Shown: positions 24,395 through 32,243 of the stretch, piece by piece
Position numbering within the stretch: position 1 is the stretch's first letter
Layout of the letters: every line of letters begins with the position of its first letter
NCBI RefSeq assembly: GCF_018131015.1
Contig: NZ_JAFCJJ010000019.1
Span: forward strand, 62,001 to 126,000
Length of the DNA: 64,000 nucleotides
Direction of reading: 5' to 3'
DNA from: Bradyrhizobium diazoefficiens
GTDB lineage: Bacteria > Pseudomonadota > Alphaproteobacteria > Rhizobiales > Xanthobacteraceae
Program-made: the position numbers and the translations under genes
Notes under the pieces: model-generated
What the model saw: the letters and a program-made list of their open reading frames with translations, nothing else
What the model was told of the DNA's origin: nothing
The model's database searches: none

Positions 24395-25537
24395 TTAGAG
24401 CAGCGACACCAGCCCGCCGCCATGGCGCTCGAGCCGGCCGGCAAGCTCCAGCTCGAGCAGCACGGTGCGCACGATTGCGGGCGATGCGCCGGACATCCGG
24501 ACGAGATCGTCGATTCCGATCGGAGCAGGGCCGAGCAGGCCGGTGATCTGGTCGCGGTCGTGGCTTTGCGGATCGCGCTCGAACGGTTCGCTGTCGCCTT
24601 CGCGCGCCGGATGCATCAGCGGCCGCTCCATGATCGGCTGCACCGCGTTGACGATGTCGGCGGCTTCCGTGACCAAAGTCGCCCCCTGCTTGATCAAATC
24701 ATTGGTGCCGGCGGCGCGCGGATCGAGCGGGGAGCCGGGGACGGCGAACACCTCGCGGCCCTGTTCGGCGGCCATGCGTGCGGTGATCAGCGAGCCCGAG
24801 CGGTGCTCCGCCTCCACCACAACCACGCCGAGGGCTGCGCCCGAGATCAGCCGGTTGCGACGGGGGAAATCGTGGGCGCGCGGTTCGTGGCCGAGCGGCA
24901 TTTCCGAGATCGCAGCTCCCGCATGATCGAGGATCGATGCAAGCAGGTCGCCATGCTCGGGCGGATAGATGCAATCATGACCGCCGGCGAGCACGGCGAC
25001 GGTGCCGCTTTCGACGCTTGCCCGGTGCGCGGCCTGGTCCACGCCGCGTGCGAGCCCGGAGATGATGACGAAGCCGGCCTCGCCGAGCTCGCGGGCGAGC
25101 TGGCCGGCGAATTTCAGTCCGGCGCCGGAAGCGTTGCGCGAGCCGACGATCGCGATGGTCGGGCGCATCAGGGTTTTGCTGTCGCCGCGCACGGCGAGCA
25201 GCGGCGGGGCGTCGTCGAGCGTCGCGAGCCGTTCCGGATAGCCGATTTCGCCCGGCGCGAGCCAGGCGATGCCGAGCTTTCGGCCCGCAGCGAGCTCGGC
25301 CTTGGCCTCGTCCGCGCTGCAGATCCGCCCTGATCGCGTGGCGCCGCCGCGCCGGGCGAGATCAGGCAGCCGCTCCAGCGCCGCGCGCACGTTGCCGAAA
25401 TGGTCGACCAGCGAACGGAAGGTGCGCGGCCCGACATTGTCGGACCGGATCAGCCGCAGGCGGTCGATCCGCTCCGCTTCCGTCAGCTCCACGCTCGGAT
25501 TGATGGCGTCCACGGCGTCTCCTTGCAGGAGCAGCAT
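24395..25537 (-). CDS. dprA: DNA-processing protein DprA
   Basis: 380 residues from the ATG at 25535-25537; an upstream in-frame start at 25561 is possible. The Rossmann-like DprA core is clear: IAIVGSRNAS, ISGLARGVDQAAHRA, VLAGGHDCIYPPEH, FPRRNRLISG and VVVVEAEHRSGSLITARMA. A helix-hairpin-like N-terminus and a C-terminal winged helix (PIGIDDLVRMSGASPAIVRT) complete the usual architecture. It loads RecA on incoming single-stranded DNA. In many Hyphomicrobiales it sits between plsY and topA; both links are broken here by accessory genes. Confidence 0.94.
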   Translation of the reverse strand: MLLLQGDAVDAINPSVELTEAERIDRLRLIRSDNVGPRTFRSLVDHFGNVRAALERLPDLARRGGATRSGRICSADEAKAELAAGRKLGIAWLAPGEIGYPERLATLDDAPPLLAVRGDSKTLMRPTIAIVGSRNASGAGLKFAGQLARELGEAGFVIISGLARGVDQAAHRASVESGTVAVLAGGHDCIYPPEHGDLLASILDHAGAAISEMPLGHEPRAHDFPRRNRLISGAALGVVVVEAEHRSGSLITARMAAEQGREVFAVPGSPLDPRAAGTNDLIKQGATLVTEAADIVNAVQPIMERPLMHPAREGDSEPFERDPQSHDRDQITGLLGPAPIGIDDLVRMSGASPAIVRTVLLELELAGRLERHGGGLVSLL

Positions 25538-25627
25538 GGAACAACCTGAGGGCGTGGGCAACAGCGGCGTGCGCTTGCGCGGTCTTTTTGCGATGCTAAA
25601 ACCGGACCCAATGACAAGGGTATTGCC

Positions 25628-26872
25628 ATGATCTCACTCGCCGACCTCCAGCGCCGCATCGAAGCGGGCGAGCTTTCGCCCGACGCGGCCATCGCGCAAT
25701 CGCACGCGGCGATCGAGGCGAGGGAAAAGGACGTCCGCGCCTTCGTGCGCCACGACAAATCCGCGAAGGCGCAAGGGTCCGGCCCGCTGCGCGGCATCGC
25801 GGTCGGCATCAAGGACATCATCGACACCGCCAACATGCCGACCGAGATGGGCTCGCCGATCTATCGCGGCTGGCAGCCGCGCTCGGACGCGCCGGTCGTG
25901 ATGATGCTGAAGCGGGCGGGCGCCACCATCATCGGCAAGACCACGACCACGGCGTTCGCCTCGCGCGATCCGACGCCGACGCTCAATCCGCACAATACCG
26001 GCCACTCGCCGGGCGGCTCGTCGTCGGGCTCGGCGGCAGCCGTCGGCGCCGGCATGATTCCGCTGGCGCTGGGCACCCAGACCGGCGGCTCGGTGATCCG
26101 GCCCGCGGCTTATTGCGGCACTGCCGCGATAAAACCGTCGTTCCGGATGCTGCCGACGGTTGGCGTGAAATGCTTCTCCTGGGCGCTCGACACGGTCGGC
26201 CTGTTCGGTGCGCGCGCGGAAGATCTCGCGTGCGGACTTTTGGCGATGACGGGCCGGACTGAATTCTCCGGCATCGTCCCGGCCAAGGCGCCGCGCATCG
26301 GCGTGGTCAGGCAGGAGTTCGCCGGCACTGTGGAGCCGGCCGCCGAGGAGGGCCTGCTGGCCGCGATCAGGGCGGCGGAGCGGGCAGGCGCCAGCGTGCA
26401 GACCATCGATCTGCCCGAGGCGGTGCAGGAAGCCTGGCGCATCCACCCCATCATCCAGGATTTTGAGGCGCATCGCGCGCTGGCCTGGGAATATTCCGAG
26501 CATCACGACGAGATCGCGCCGCTGCTGCGGGCGAGCCTCGATGCCACCGTCGGATTGACGCCGAAGGATTATGACGCGGCGCGCCGGATCAGTCGGCGCG
26601 GCCGCCGCGAGCTCGGCGAATTGTGGGAAGGCGTCGACGTGCTCCTGACCTATTCGGCGCCGGGCACGGCGCCGGCCAAGGCGCTCGCCTCGACCGGCGA
26701 CCCCCGCTACAACCGGCTCTGGACGCTGATGGGCAACCCCTGCGTCAACGTTCCCGTGTTGAAGGTCGGCGGCCTTCCGATCGGCGTGCAAATGATCGCG
26801 CGCTTCGGCAATGACGCGAGCGCGCTTGCCGCAGCCTGGTTCCTGGAGGATGCGCTGGCGAAATCAGGTTAG
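25628..26872 (+). CDS. Amidase (amidase-signature family)
   Basis: 414 residues. The Ser-cisSer-Lys triad is visible: Lys62 in VGIKDI, Ser131 in PGGSSSGSA and the nucleophile Ser155 in TQTGGSVIRP. It is shorter than GatA and lacks its C-terminal extension, so it is a stand-alone amidase hydrolysing a small-molecule or aryl amide. It is divergent from dprA and overlaps the end of the convergent patatin gene by nine bases. Not the GatCAB subunit, which is at 40084. Confidence 0.9.
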   Translation: MISLADLQRRIEAGELSPDAAIAQSHAAIEAREKDVRAFVRHDKSAKAQGSGPLRGIAVGIKDIIDTANMPTEMGSPIYRGWQPRSDAPVVMMLKRAGATIIGKTTTTAFASRDPTPTLNPHNTGHSPGGSSSGSAAAVGAGMIPLALGTQTGGSVIRPAAYCGTAAIKPSFRMLPTVGVKCFSWALDTVGLFGARAEDLACGLLAMTGRTEFSGIVPAKAPRIGVVRQEFAGTVEPAAEEGLLAAIRAAERAGASVQTIDLPEAVQEAWRIHPIIQDFEAHRALAWEYSEHHDEIAPLLRASLDATVGLTPKDYDAARRISRRGRRELGELWEGVDVLLTYSAPGTAPAKALASTGDPRYNRLWTLMGNPCVNVPVLKVGGLPIGVQMIARFGNDASALAAAWFLEDALAKSG

Positions 26873-28018
26873 CGCGTCTTCCACGACCGCCGGTGCAGCG
26901 GCACGGGCACCTTGCCCGAGCCAGCGGTCGGCGGCTTCGCGGCCGCTTCGGTGCAACAGGCGAATGAAGCCGCGCCCCTGATCGGTGGACGAGCGCTGCG
27001 CCAGGCCCTCGATCGAATCTTCCGCCGCGATCCTGGAGAGCCGCAAGCGAGGCGCCGCGCGTGCGCGCGCCCATTCGATCGCGGCGATTTCGGCATTGAG
27101 CACGGCATTCGCGGCGATCTGGTCGAGCCGGCGGTCGATCGCGGCGGGCGTGATCGGCACATAGCTGTCGCGGGACGGCGTGACCTGGACGAGCAGCAGG
27201 TCGGTGGCCGCCGTTTCCTGCACGAGCCTCAACAGCGGCGGATTGCCGCCAAAGCCGCCGTCCCAATAGGCCTCGCCCTCGATCTCGACGGCGCAATGAA
27301 CGAGGGGCGGACAGGTCGAAGCGAGCGCGACGTCGGCGGTGATGGACTCGTTGCGGAAGATCTCCTGCTGGCCGTCGCGGATGCGCGTCGCCGCAATCAG
27401 CAGCTTCGGGCAGGTCGTCTCGCGTAAGGCCGCAAAATCGATGTCCCGGATCAGCGCCTGCCGCAGCGGATCCAGATCGTAGGGATCGAACTGGCCGGAG
27501 CGCAGCGTCGGGCCGAACGCGACCGAGCTTCCGGCCGGCGAGAAGCCGCCGACCAGCATCAGCGAGCGGAACGAGGCCTCGTGCATCAGGCGGAGCCAGA
27601 ACCGGTTCAGCCGCGCGCGGGCGCCTTCGCGGCCGCCCTCGGCGAGGCCGCAGGCCAAGAGCAGCGCGTTGATGGCGCCGGCGCTGGCGCCGCTGAGGGC
27701 GTCGATCTCGATCGACGGCTCCTCCAAAAGCCGCTCCAGCACGCCCCAGGTAAAGGCGGCGAAGGTGCCGCCGCCCTGCAGCGCCAGCGAGAGTTTTCGC
27801 GGGGGCCATCGATCGGTGCGCGTCTGCGCAACAGGCGCGGTTACGGCCTCGATCTGCGGCAGGGCTTGCGGAAAGGGGAGGGGCGGCGCTGGCGGCACAA
27901 CAGCGGCAGGCTTTGGCGTGGGCGGCGTTGGCGCATCGGACCAGATGCTGGTCGTCAGGAGCAGCCGGCTTGCGGCAGTGCCGCCACCTTCATCCGTGCC
28001 GATCATTTTTTCGCTCAT
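26864..28018 (-). CDS. Patatin-like phospholipase family protein
   Basis: 384 residues. A Pro/Ala-rich N-terminus (residues 30-70) precedes the patatin domain: oxyanion loop LQGGGTFAAF, nucleophile motif GASAG, and AYWDGGFGGNP with the Asp of the Ser-Asp dyad. Followed by a helical C-terminal extension. Such proteins hydrolyse acyl esters of phospholipids or storage lipids; close relatives in rhizobia are uncharacterised. No signal peptide or membrane helix is seen, so it is probably cytoplasmic. It sits between plsY and dprA. Confidence 0.9.
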   Translation of the reverse strand: MSEKMIGTDEGGGTAASRLLLTTSIWSDAPTPPTPKPAAVVPPAPPLPFPQALPQIEAVTAPVAQTRTDRWPPRKLSLALQGGGTFAAFTWGVLERLLEEPSIEIDALSGASAGAINALLLACGLAEGGREGARARLNRFWLRLMHEASFRSLMLVGGFSPAGSSVAFGPTLRSGQFDPYDLDPLRQALIRDIDFAALRETTCPKLLIAATRIRDGQQEIFRNESITADVALASTCPPLVHCAVEIEGEAYWDGGFGGNPPLLRLVQETAATDLLLVQVTPSRDSYVPITPAAIDRRLDQIAANAVLNAEIAAIEWARARAAPRLRLSRIAAEDSIEGLAQRSSTDQGRGFIRLLHRSGREAADRWLGQGARAAAPAVVEDALT

Positions 28019-28155
28019 TCTGAGCTACCGCGTTACGCCATTTCCTCTGTCAGGATGACAGGCATGGAACCCGTTCGCCACTCCGCGCCCGGGCAGGCCG
28101 AAAGTTGCGAACAGGAATTGGCATATAGTGCGGAGGAGGTGCGGCGATATCCGTA

Positions 28156-28177
28156 CTTTTTCCGGCGTCGGAAAAAG
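28156..28177 (-). terminator. Hairpin after plsY
   Basis: CTTTTTCCG-GCGT-CGGAAAAAG is a perfect nine-base inverted repeat with a four-base loop, one base downstream of the plsY stop on the minus strand. T runs lie within the stem and not after it, so it may work as a bidirectional weak terminator or as an mRNA 3' stabiliser. Confidence 0.55.
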
Positions 28178-28178
28178 C

Positions 28179-28775
28179 TTAGGCCTTTTCGCCGATCCGG
28201 CTTTCCTTGCCCGTCTGCAGCCGCTTGATGTTCTCGCGATGCGCGTAAAACAGCAGCAAGGTCAGCACCGCGAACAGCGCGGCGAGCGCGAGGTGGCCGA
28301 ACCACCACAGGAACATCGGCGTGATGAAGGCCGCCACCAGCGCCGAGAGCGAGGAATAGCGCGTGGTGAAGGCGGTCGCCAGCCACAGCAGGCAGAACAC
28401 CACCATGGCCGGCCAGAACAGGCCGAGCAGGATGCCGATATAGACCGCGACACCCTTGCCGCCCTTGAACTTCAGCCAGACCGGGAAGAGATGGCCGAGG
28501 AAGGCGCCGAGGCCGGCCACCATCGCGGCATTGGGGCCGGCGATGTAGCCGCAGATCAGCACCGCCGCGGTGCCCTTGAGCGCGTCCAGCAACAGGGTGC
28601 CAGCAGCCAGGCTCTTGCGGCCCGTGCGCAGCACGTTGGTGGCGCCGATGCTGCCGGAGCCGATCGAGCGCAGGTCCTCGGTGCCGGCGAGCCTTGTCAG
28701 GATCAGCCCGAACGGGATCGAGCCGAGCAGGTAGCCGATGACGAGGGCGACCGGCAGGAAAGCGTCAGGCCCCAT
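28179..28775 (-). CDS. plsY: Glycerol-3-phosphate acyltransferase PlsY
   Basis: 198 residues, about five membrane helices. The PlsY motifs are all visible: GYLLGSIPFGLIL, RSIGSGSIGATNVLRTG, and FLGHLFPVWLKFKGGKGVA. It transfers an acyl group from acyl phosphate to glycerol-3-phosphate, the first step of phospholipid synthesis, in the inner membrane. It lies 44 bases after pyrC on the same strand and probably shares the pyrBC transcript. Confidence 0.96.
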   Translation of the reverse strand: MGPDAFLPVALVIGYLLGSIPFGLILTRLAGTEDLRSIGSGSIGATNVLRTGRKSLAAGTLLLDALKGTAAVLICGYIAGPNAAMVAGLGAFLGHLFPVWLKFKGGKGVAVYIGILLGLFWPAMVVFCLLWLATAFTTRYSSLSALVAAFITPMFLWWFGHLALAALFAVLTLLLFYAHRENIKRLQTGKESRIGEKA

Positions 28776-28819
28776 GGCCGTATCTCCAGCTGTGCGGCGT
28801 GACAGCGAAAACCGTCGTC

Positions 28820-30127
28820 CTAGACATGTTCGTAGACCGTCCGCCCGCCGACAATGGTGCGCACCACGCGGCCTGTAAAGCGGGCTTCGTCGAACGGGGT
28901 GTTCTTGCAGGGCGATTTCAGGTCGGCGGGATCGACCACCCAGGGCGTGTCGGGGTCGATCACGATGACGTCGGCCGGGCTGCCCGCGCGCAGGGTTCCG
29001 CCGGCAAGGCCGAGCAGCTCGGCCGGCCGGGTCGACATCGCCTTGATCAGCGTCTTGAGGTCCAGCTCGCCATTGTGCACGAGGCGCAGGCCCGCCGGCA
29101 GCATGGTCTCGAGCCCGATGGCGCCGGGAGCAGCTTCGGCGAACGGCAGGCGCTTGACCTCGACGTCCTGCGGATTGTGGTCGGACATGATGACGTCGAC
29201 GAGGCCGGTGGCGATCGCCTCCACCATGGCGCGGCGGTCGTCCTCGGTGCGCAGCGGCGGCGACAGTTTCAGGAAGGACCGGTAGGGCCCGATGTCGTTC
29301 TCGTTCAGCGCAAGATGGTTGATCGAGACCGAGGCGCTGACGGCGAGCCCGGCATCGCGGGCGCGCTTCAGGATCTCGAGCGACTCGATGCAGGACAGCG
29401 AAGCCGCGTGATACCGCCCGCCTGTCAGCGCGACCAGGCGCATGTCGCGTTCGAGGATCACGGCCTCGGCGGCCTTCGGGATGCCCATCAGGCCGAGCCG
29501 CGAGGCGAACTCGCCTTCGTTCATCACGCCTTCGCCGACGAGATCGGGGTCCTCGGTGTAGTGCACGATCAGCGCGTCGAAGTCGCGGGCGTAGGTCAGC
29601 GCGCGGCGCATCACCTGCGCATTGGTCACGCTGCGGTCGCCGTCGCTGAAGGCGACCGCGCCGGCCGCCTTGAGCAGGCCGAATTCGGTCATCTCCTCGC
29701 CGCGCATCCCCTTGGTGAGGGCTGCCATCGGCTGGATGTTGACGATGGCGGTGTCGCGGGCTCTTCGCATCACGAAGTCGACGGTCGCCGAATTGTCGAT
29801 GACCGGCGAGGTGGCGGGCTGGCAGATGATGGTGGTGATACCGCCGGTCGCGGCCGCCTGGCTCGCGGAGGCAAAGGTCTCGCGGTGGCTGAAGCCGGGC
29901 TCGCCGACGAAGGCGCGCATGTCGATCAGGCCCGGCGCGACGATCTTGCCGGCGCAGTTGACGATGTCGGTGCCCTCGGGGACGCCGGCCGCCCCGATGC
30001 CGCGACGGGTCTCGCGGATGGCGCCGTCGGCGATGAGGACGTCACCGGGGCCGTCGAAATCCCTGGAGGGATCGACGACGCGGGCGTTGGCGAGCAGGAT
30101 CGGGCGGCGGTCGGTCAGCATCGGCAT
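28820..30127 (-). CDS. pyrC: Dihydroorotase-like protein without the HxH metal motif (PyrC or PyrC-prime)
   Basis: 435 residues from the ATG at 30125-30127, which overlaps the pyrB stop codon by one base (TGATG); an ATG two codons later is possible. The amidohydrolase fold of a type I dihydroorotase is clear (APGLIDM, YTEDP, GRYHAASLSC, SINHL, SDHNPQ, VDPADLKSPCKNTPFD). But the metal-binding His-x-His normally found after LIDM is Arg71-Ala-Phe73 (LIDMRAFVGEPGF). A pyrB-linked dihydroorotase homologue lacking these His residues is known in Pseudomonas as a non-catalytic partner needed for aspartate transcarbamoylase assembly; the same role is inferred here. An active dihydroorotase should then be encoded elsewhere. 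Confidence 0.9.
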   Translation of the reverse strand: MPMLTDRRPILLANARVVDPSRDFDGPGDVLIADGAIRETRRGIGAAGVPEGTDIVNCAGKIVAPGLIDMRAFVGEPGFSHRETFASASQAAATGGITTIICQPATSPVIDNSATVDFVMRRARDTAIVNIQPMAALTKGMRGEEMTEFGLLKAAGAVAFSDGDRSVTNAQVMRRALTYARDFDALIVHYTEDPDLVGEGVMNEGEFASRLGLMGIPKAAEAVILERDMRLVALTGGRYHAASLSCIESLEILKRARDAGLAVSASVSINHLALNENDIGPYRSFLKLSPPLRTEDDRRAMVEAIATGLVDVIMSDHNPQDVEVKRLPFAEAAPGAIGLETMLPAGLRLVHNGELDLKTLIKAMSTRPAELLGLAGGTLRAGSPADVIVIDPDTPWVVDPADLKSPCKNTPFDEARFTGRVVRTIVGGRTVYEHV

Positions 30128-31074
30128 CACGCGTTCGGCAGGTTGCGGGCGAGCGCTTCGAGCACGGCCATGCGCACGGCGACGCCCATCTCGACCTGTT
30201 CGCGGATCAGCGACTGCGCGCCGTCGGCGACGGCTGAATCGATCTCGACGCCGCGGTTCATCGGGCCGGGATGCATCACGAGCGCGTCAGGCTTGGCGTA
30301 GGCGAGCTTCTTCTGGTCCAGCCCGAAATAGTGGAAATATTCGGACGTGGACGGCACGAAGGAGCCGTTCATGCGCTCGCGCTGTAGCCGCAGCATCATG
30401 ACGATGTCGGCGCCTTCGAGCCCTGCGCGCATGTCGCGCGCGACCTCGACGCCCATCCGCTCGATGCCGGGCGGCAGCAGCGTGGAGGGGCCGACGACGC
30501 GGACGCGGGCGCCCATCGTGTTGAGCAGGATGATGTTGGAGCGCGCCACGCGCGAATGCAGCACGTCGCCGCAGATCGCGACCACGAGCCCCTCGATCCG
30601 GCCCTTGTTGCGGCGGATGGTGAGCGCGTCGAGCAGCGCCTGGGTCGGGTGCTCGTGCGCGCCGTCGCCGGCATTGATCACGGAACCGTCGACCTTGCGC
30701 GCCAGCAGTTCCACCGCGCCGGAGGCGTGATGGCGCATCACCAGGATATCCGGGTGCATGGCGTTGAGCGTCATCGCGGTGTCGATCAGCGTCTCGCCCT
30801 TCTTGATGGACGAGGAGGCGACCGACATGTTCATGACGTCGGCGCCCAACCGCTTGCCGGCAAGCTCGAACGAGGACTGGGTCCGGGTGGACGCCTCGAA
30901 GAAGAGGTTTACTTGCGTCCGTCCACGCAGGACGGTGCGCTTCTTGTCAACCTGGCGGTTGAGCTCGACATATTCTTCGGACAGGTCGAGCAGGCCGGTG
31001 ATGTCGGCCGCGGAAAGGCCCTCGATGCCCAGCAAATGCCGGTGGCCGAGGACGAAGGTCGATTTCGATGTCAT
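30127..31074 (-). CDS. pyrB: Aspartate carbamoyltransferase catalytic subunit
   Basis: 315 residues from the ATG at 31072-31074. FEASTRTQSSFELAGKRLG holds the carbamoyl-phosphate-binding STRT, MRHHASGA the next conserved motif, DGAHEHPTQALLDAL the HPTQ loop, and MHPGPMNRGVEI the aspartate-binding end. It makes N-carbamoyl-aspartate in pyrimidine synthesis. No pyrI regulatory-subunit gene is nearby; the adjacent PyrC-like protein probably forms the holoenzyme. It is the first gene of a pyrB-pyrC-plsY unit. Confidence 0.96.
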   Translation of the reverse strand: MTSKSTFVLGHRHLLGIEGLSAADITGLLDLSEEYVELNRQVDKKRTVLRGRTQVNLFFEASTRTQSSFELAGKRLGADVMNMSVASSSIKKGETLIDTAMTLNAMHPDILVMRHHASGAVELLARKVDGSVINAGDGAHEHPTQALLDALTIRRNKGRIEGLVVAICGDVLHSRVARSNIILLNTMGARVRVVGPSTLLPPGIERMGVEVARDMRAGLEGADIVMMLRLQRERMNGSFVPSTSEYFHYFGLDQKKLAYAKPDALVMHPGPMNRGVEIDSAVADGAQSLIREQVEMGVAVRMAVLEALARNLPNA

Positions 31075-31190
31075 TAAAGCGAGAGCTATAGGCGCGGATG
31101 GCTGGGGGGGCAAGGGCCAATGCCGGGGCGGGGAGTTATCCCCTGATCTGTCTTAATGTCACGGCACAGCCTGGCGCTACCGGCTTGCTC

Positions 31191-31283
31191 CGTCATGCCC
31201 GGGCTTGTCCCGGGCATCCACGTACTTCGCTCGCGTTTGACGTAAAAAGGCCGTGGATGGCCGGGACAAGCCCGGCCATGACG
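31191..31283. repeat. Foldback repeat B, copy 2
   Basis: Same element as at 14108-14194: CGTCATGCCCGGGCTTGTCC, GGGCATCCACG, a different centre, CGTGGATGGCCGGGACAAGC and CCGGCCATGACG. Its right end runs to within seven bases of the chosen start of the next gene, so it contributes the 5' leader of that mRNA. Confidence 0.75.
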
Positions 31284-31289
31284 ACTGGG

Positions 31290-32051
31290 ATGCATCTCGT
31301 GAAATCAATTCAATTGGCAATCATCATCGCGATAATCTCAGTCTCATCCGTCCACGCCCAGTCGCTGCCCGGCGGCTTCGCCTATCTGCGCGACATCGAT
31401 CCCACCATCATCCAGGACATTCGCTACGCCACCTCGAACAATTTCGTCGGGCGTCCGCTCGCCGGCTACGGCGCCGGCGAATGCGTGGTGAAGCGGGAGG
31501 TGGGGCTGCGGCTCAAGGCGGTGCAGCAGGACCTTGCGGCACAGAATCTGTCGCTGAAAATGTTCGACTGCTACCGGCCGGCGCGGGCCTCGCTCGACAT
31601 GGTGAAGTGGTCGCAGAACGGCCACGAGACCGCCGCCGAGCGGCGCTACAACCCGAAGATCCCCAAGACCGAGCTATTCCGCCTCGGCTACATCGCGAGC
31701 CGCTCGCAGCATTCCACGGGCGCGGCGCTCGACCTGACCCTGGTCGATCTCAGGAGCGATAATTCCGCCCGATACGATCCATCGAAGGCCTATGCCGATT
31801 GCACCGCGCCGGTCGCGGCGCGGGCGCCGGAAGGCAGCGTCGACATGGGCACCGGCTACGACTGTACCGACGCGAAAGGGCATACCGCGGCACCGTCGAT
31901 CAATGCGGATCAGCGCGCGTGGCGCAAGCGCCTGGTGGCGGCGATGGCAAAGCAAGGCTTTGTGAACTATTCGAAGGAGTGGTGGCATTTTTCCCTGCCT
32001 GGGGCCGGCGGGGCGGCCTATGATTTCCCGATTCCGCCGCGAACAAGATAG
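31290..32051 (+). CDS. D-alanyl-D-alanine dipeptidase (VanX-like, peptidase family M15D), exported
   Basis: 253 residues from the ATG at 31290; a GTG at 31299 is an equally plausible start. A signal peptide follows (SIQLAIIIAIISVSSVHAQ). SQHSTGAALDLTLVD supplies the SxHxxGxAxD zinc ligands and KEWWHF the catalytic Glu and third ligand. The mature enzyme should cut D-Ala-D-Ala in the periplasm; outside resistance clusters, family members recycle peptidoglycan-derived dipeptide. No vanA/vanH homologue is near, so vancomycin resistance is not implied. The frame continues upstream through repeat B. Confidence 0.87.
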   Translation: MHLVKSIQLAIIIAIISVSSVHAQSLPGGFAYLRDIDPTIIQDIRYATSNNFVGRPLAGYGAGECVVKREVGLRLKAVQQDLAAQNLSLKMFDCYRPARASLDMVKWSQNGHETAAERRYNPKIPKTELFRLGYIASRSQHSTGAALDLTLVDLRSDNSARYDPSKAYADCTAPVAARAPEGSVDMGTGYDCTDAKGHTAAPSINADQRAWRKRLVAAMAKQGFVNYSKEWWHFSLPGAGGAAYDFPIPPRTR

Positions 32052-32088
32052 AGTTCAATTTGAAGCGAAAACTGCCGCGAGTTGGGTT

Positions 32089-32203
32089 ACCTCTCCCAAG
32101 GGGAGAGGTCGGCGCGGAGCGCCGGGTGAGGGGATCAGGTCCCTCGATAGAGCGTATTCCCTCACCCGCGCCTTCGGCGCGACCTCTCCCGTCGGGAGAG
32201 GTG
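32089..32203. repeat. Foldback repeat C (CCTCTCCC type)
   Basis: ACCTCTCCC-AAGG-GGGAGAGGT on the left and ACCTCTCCC-GTC-GGGAGAGGT on the right flank GGGTGAGGG and CCCTCACCC arms. The whole element therefore forms a nested cruciform. It lies in the 192-base gap before the AidB-like gene. Confidence 0.7.
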
Positions 32204-32243
32204 GCACTGCCCGTGCCGGTACAGATTTGATCGGAAACTGCAG

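Noticed and set aside
31290..32051. Vancomycin resistance gene vanX
   Set aside because: The dipeptidase family matches, but the protein is exported and no vanH, vanA or VanRS genes are near. A dipeptide-recycling role is more likely.
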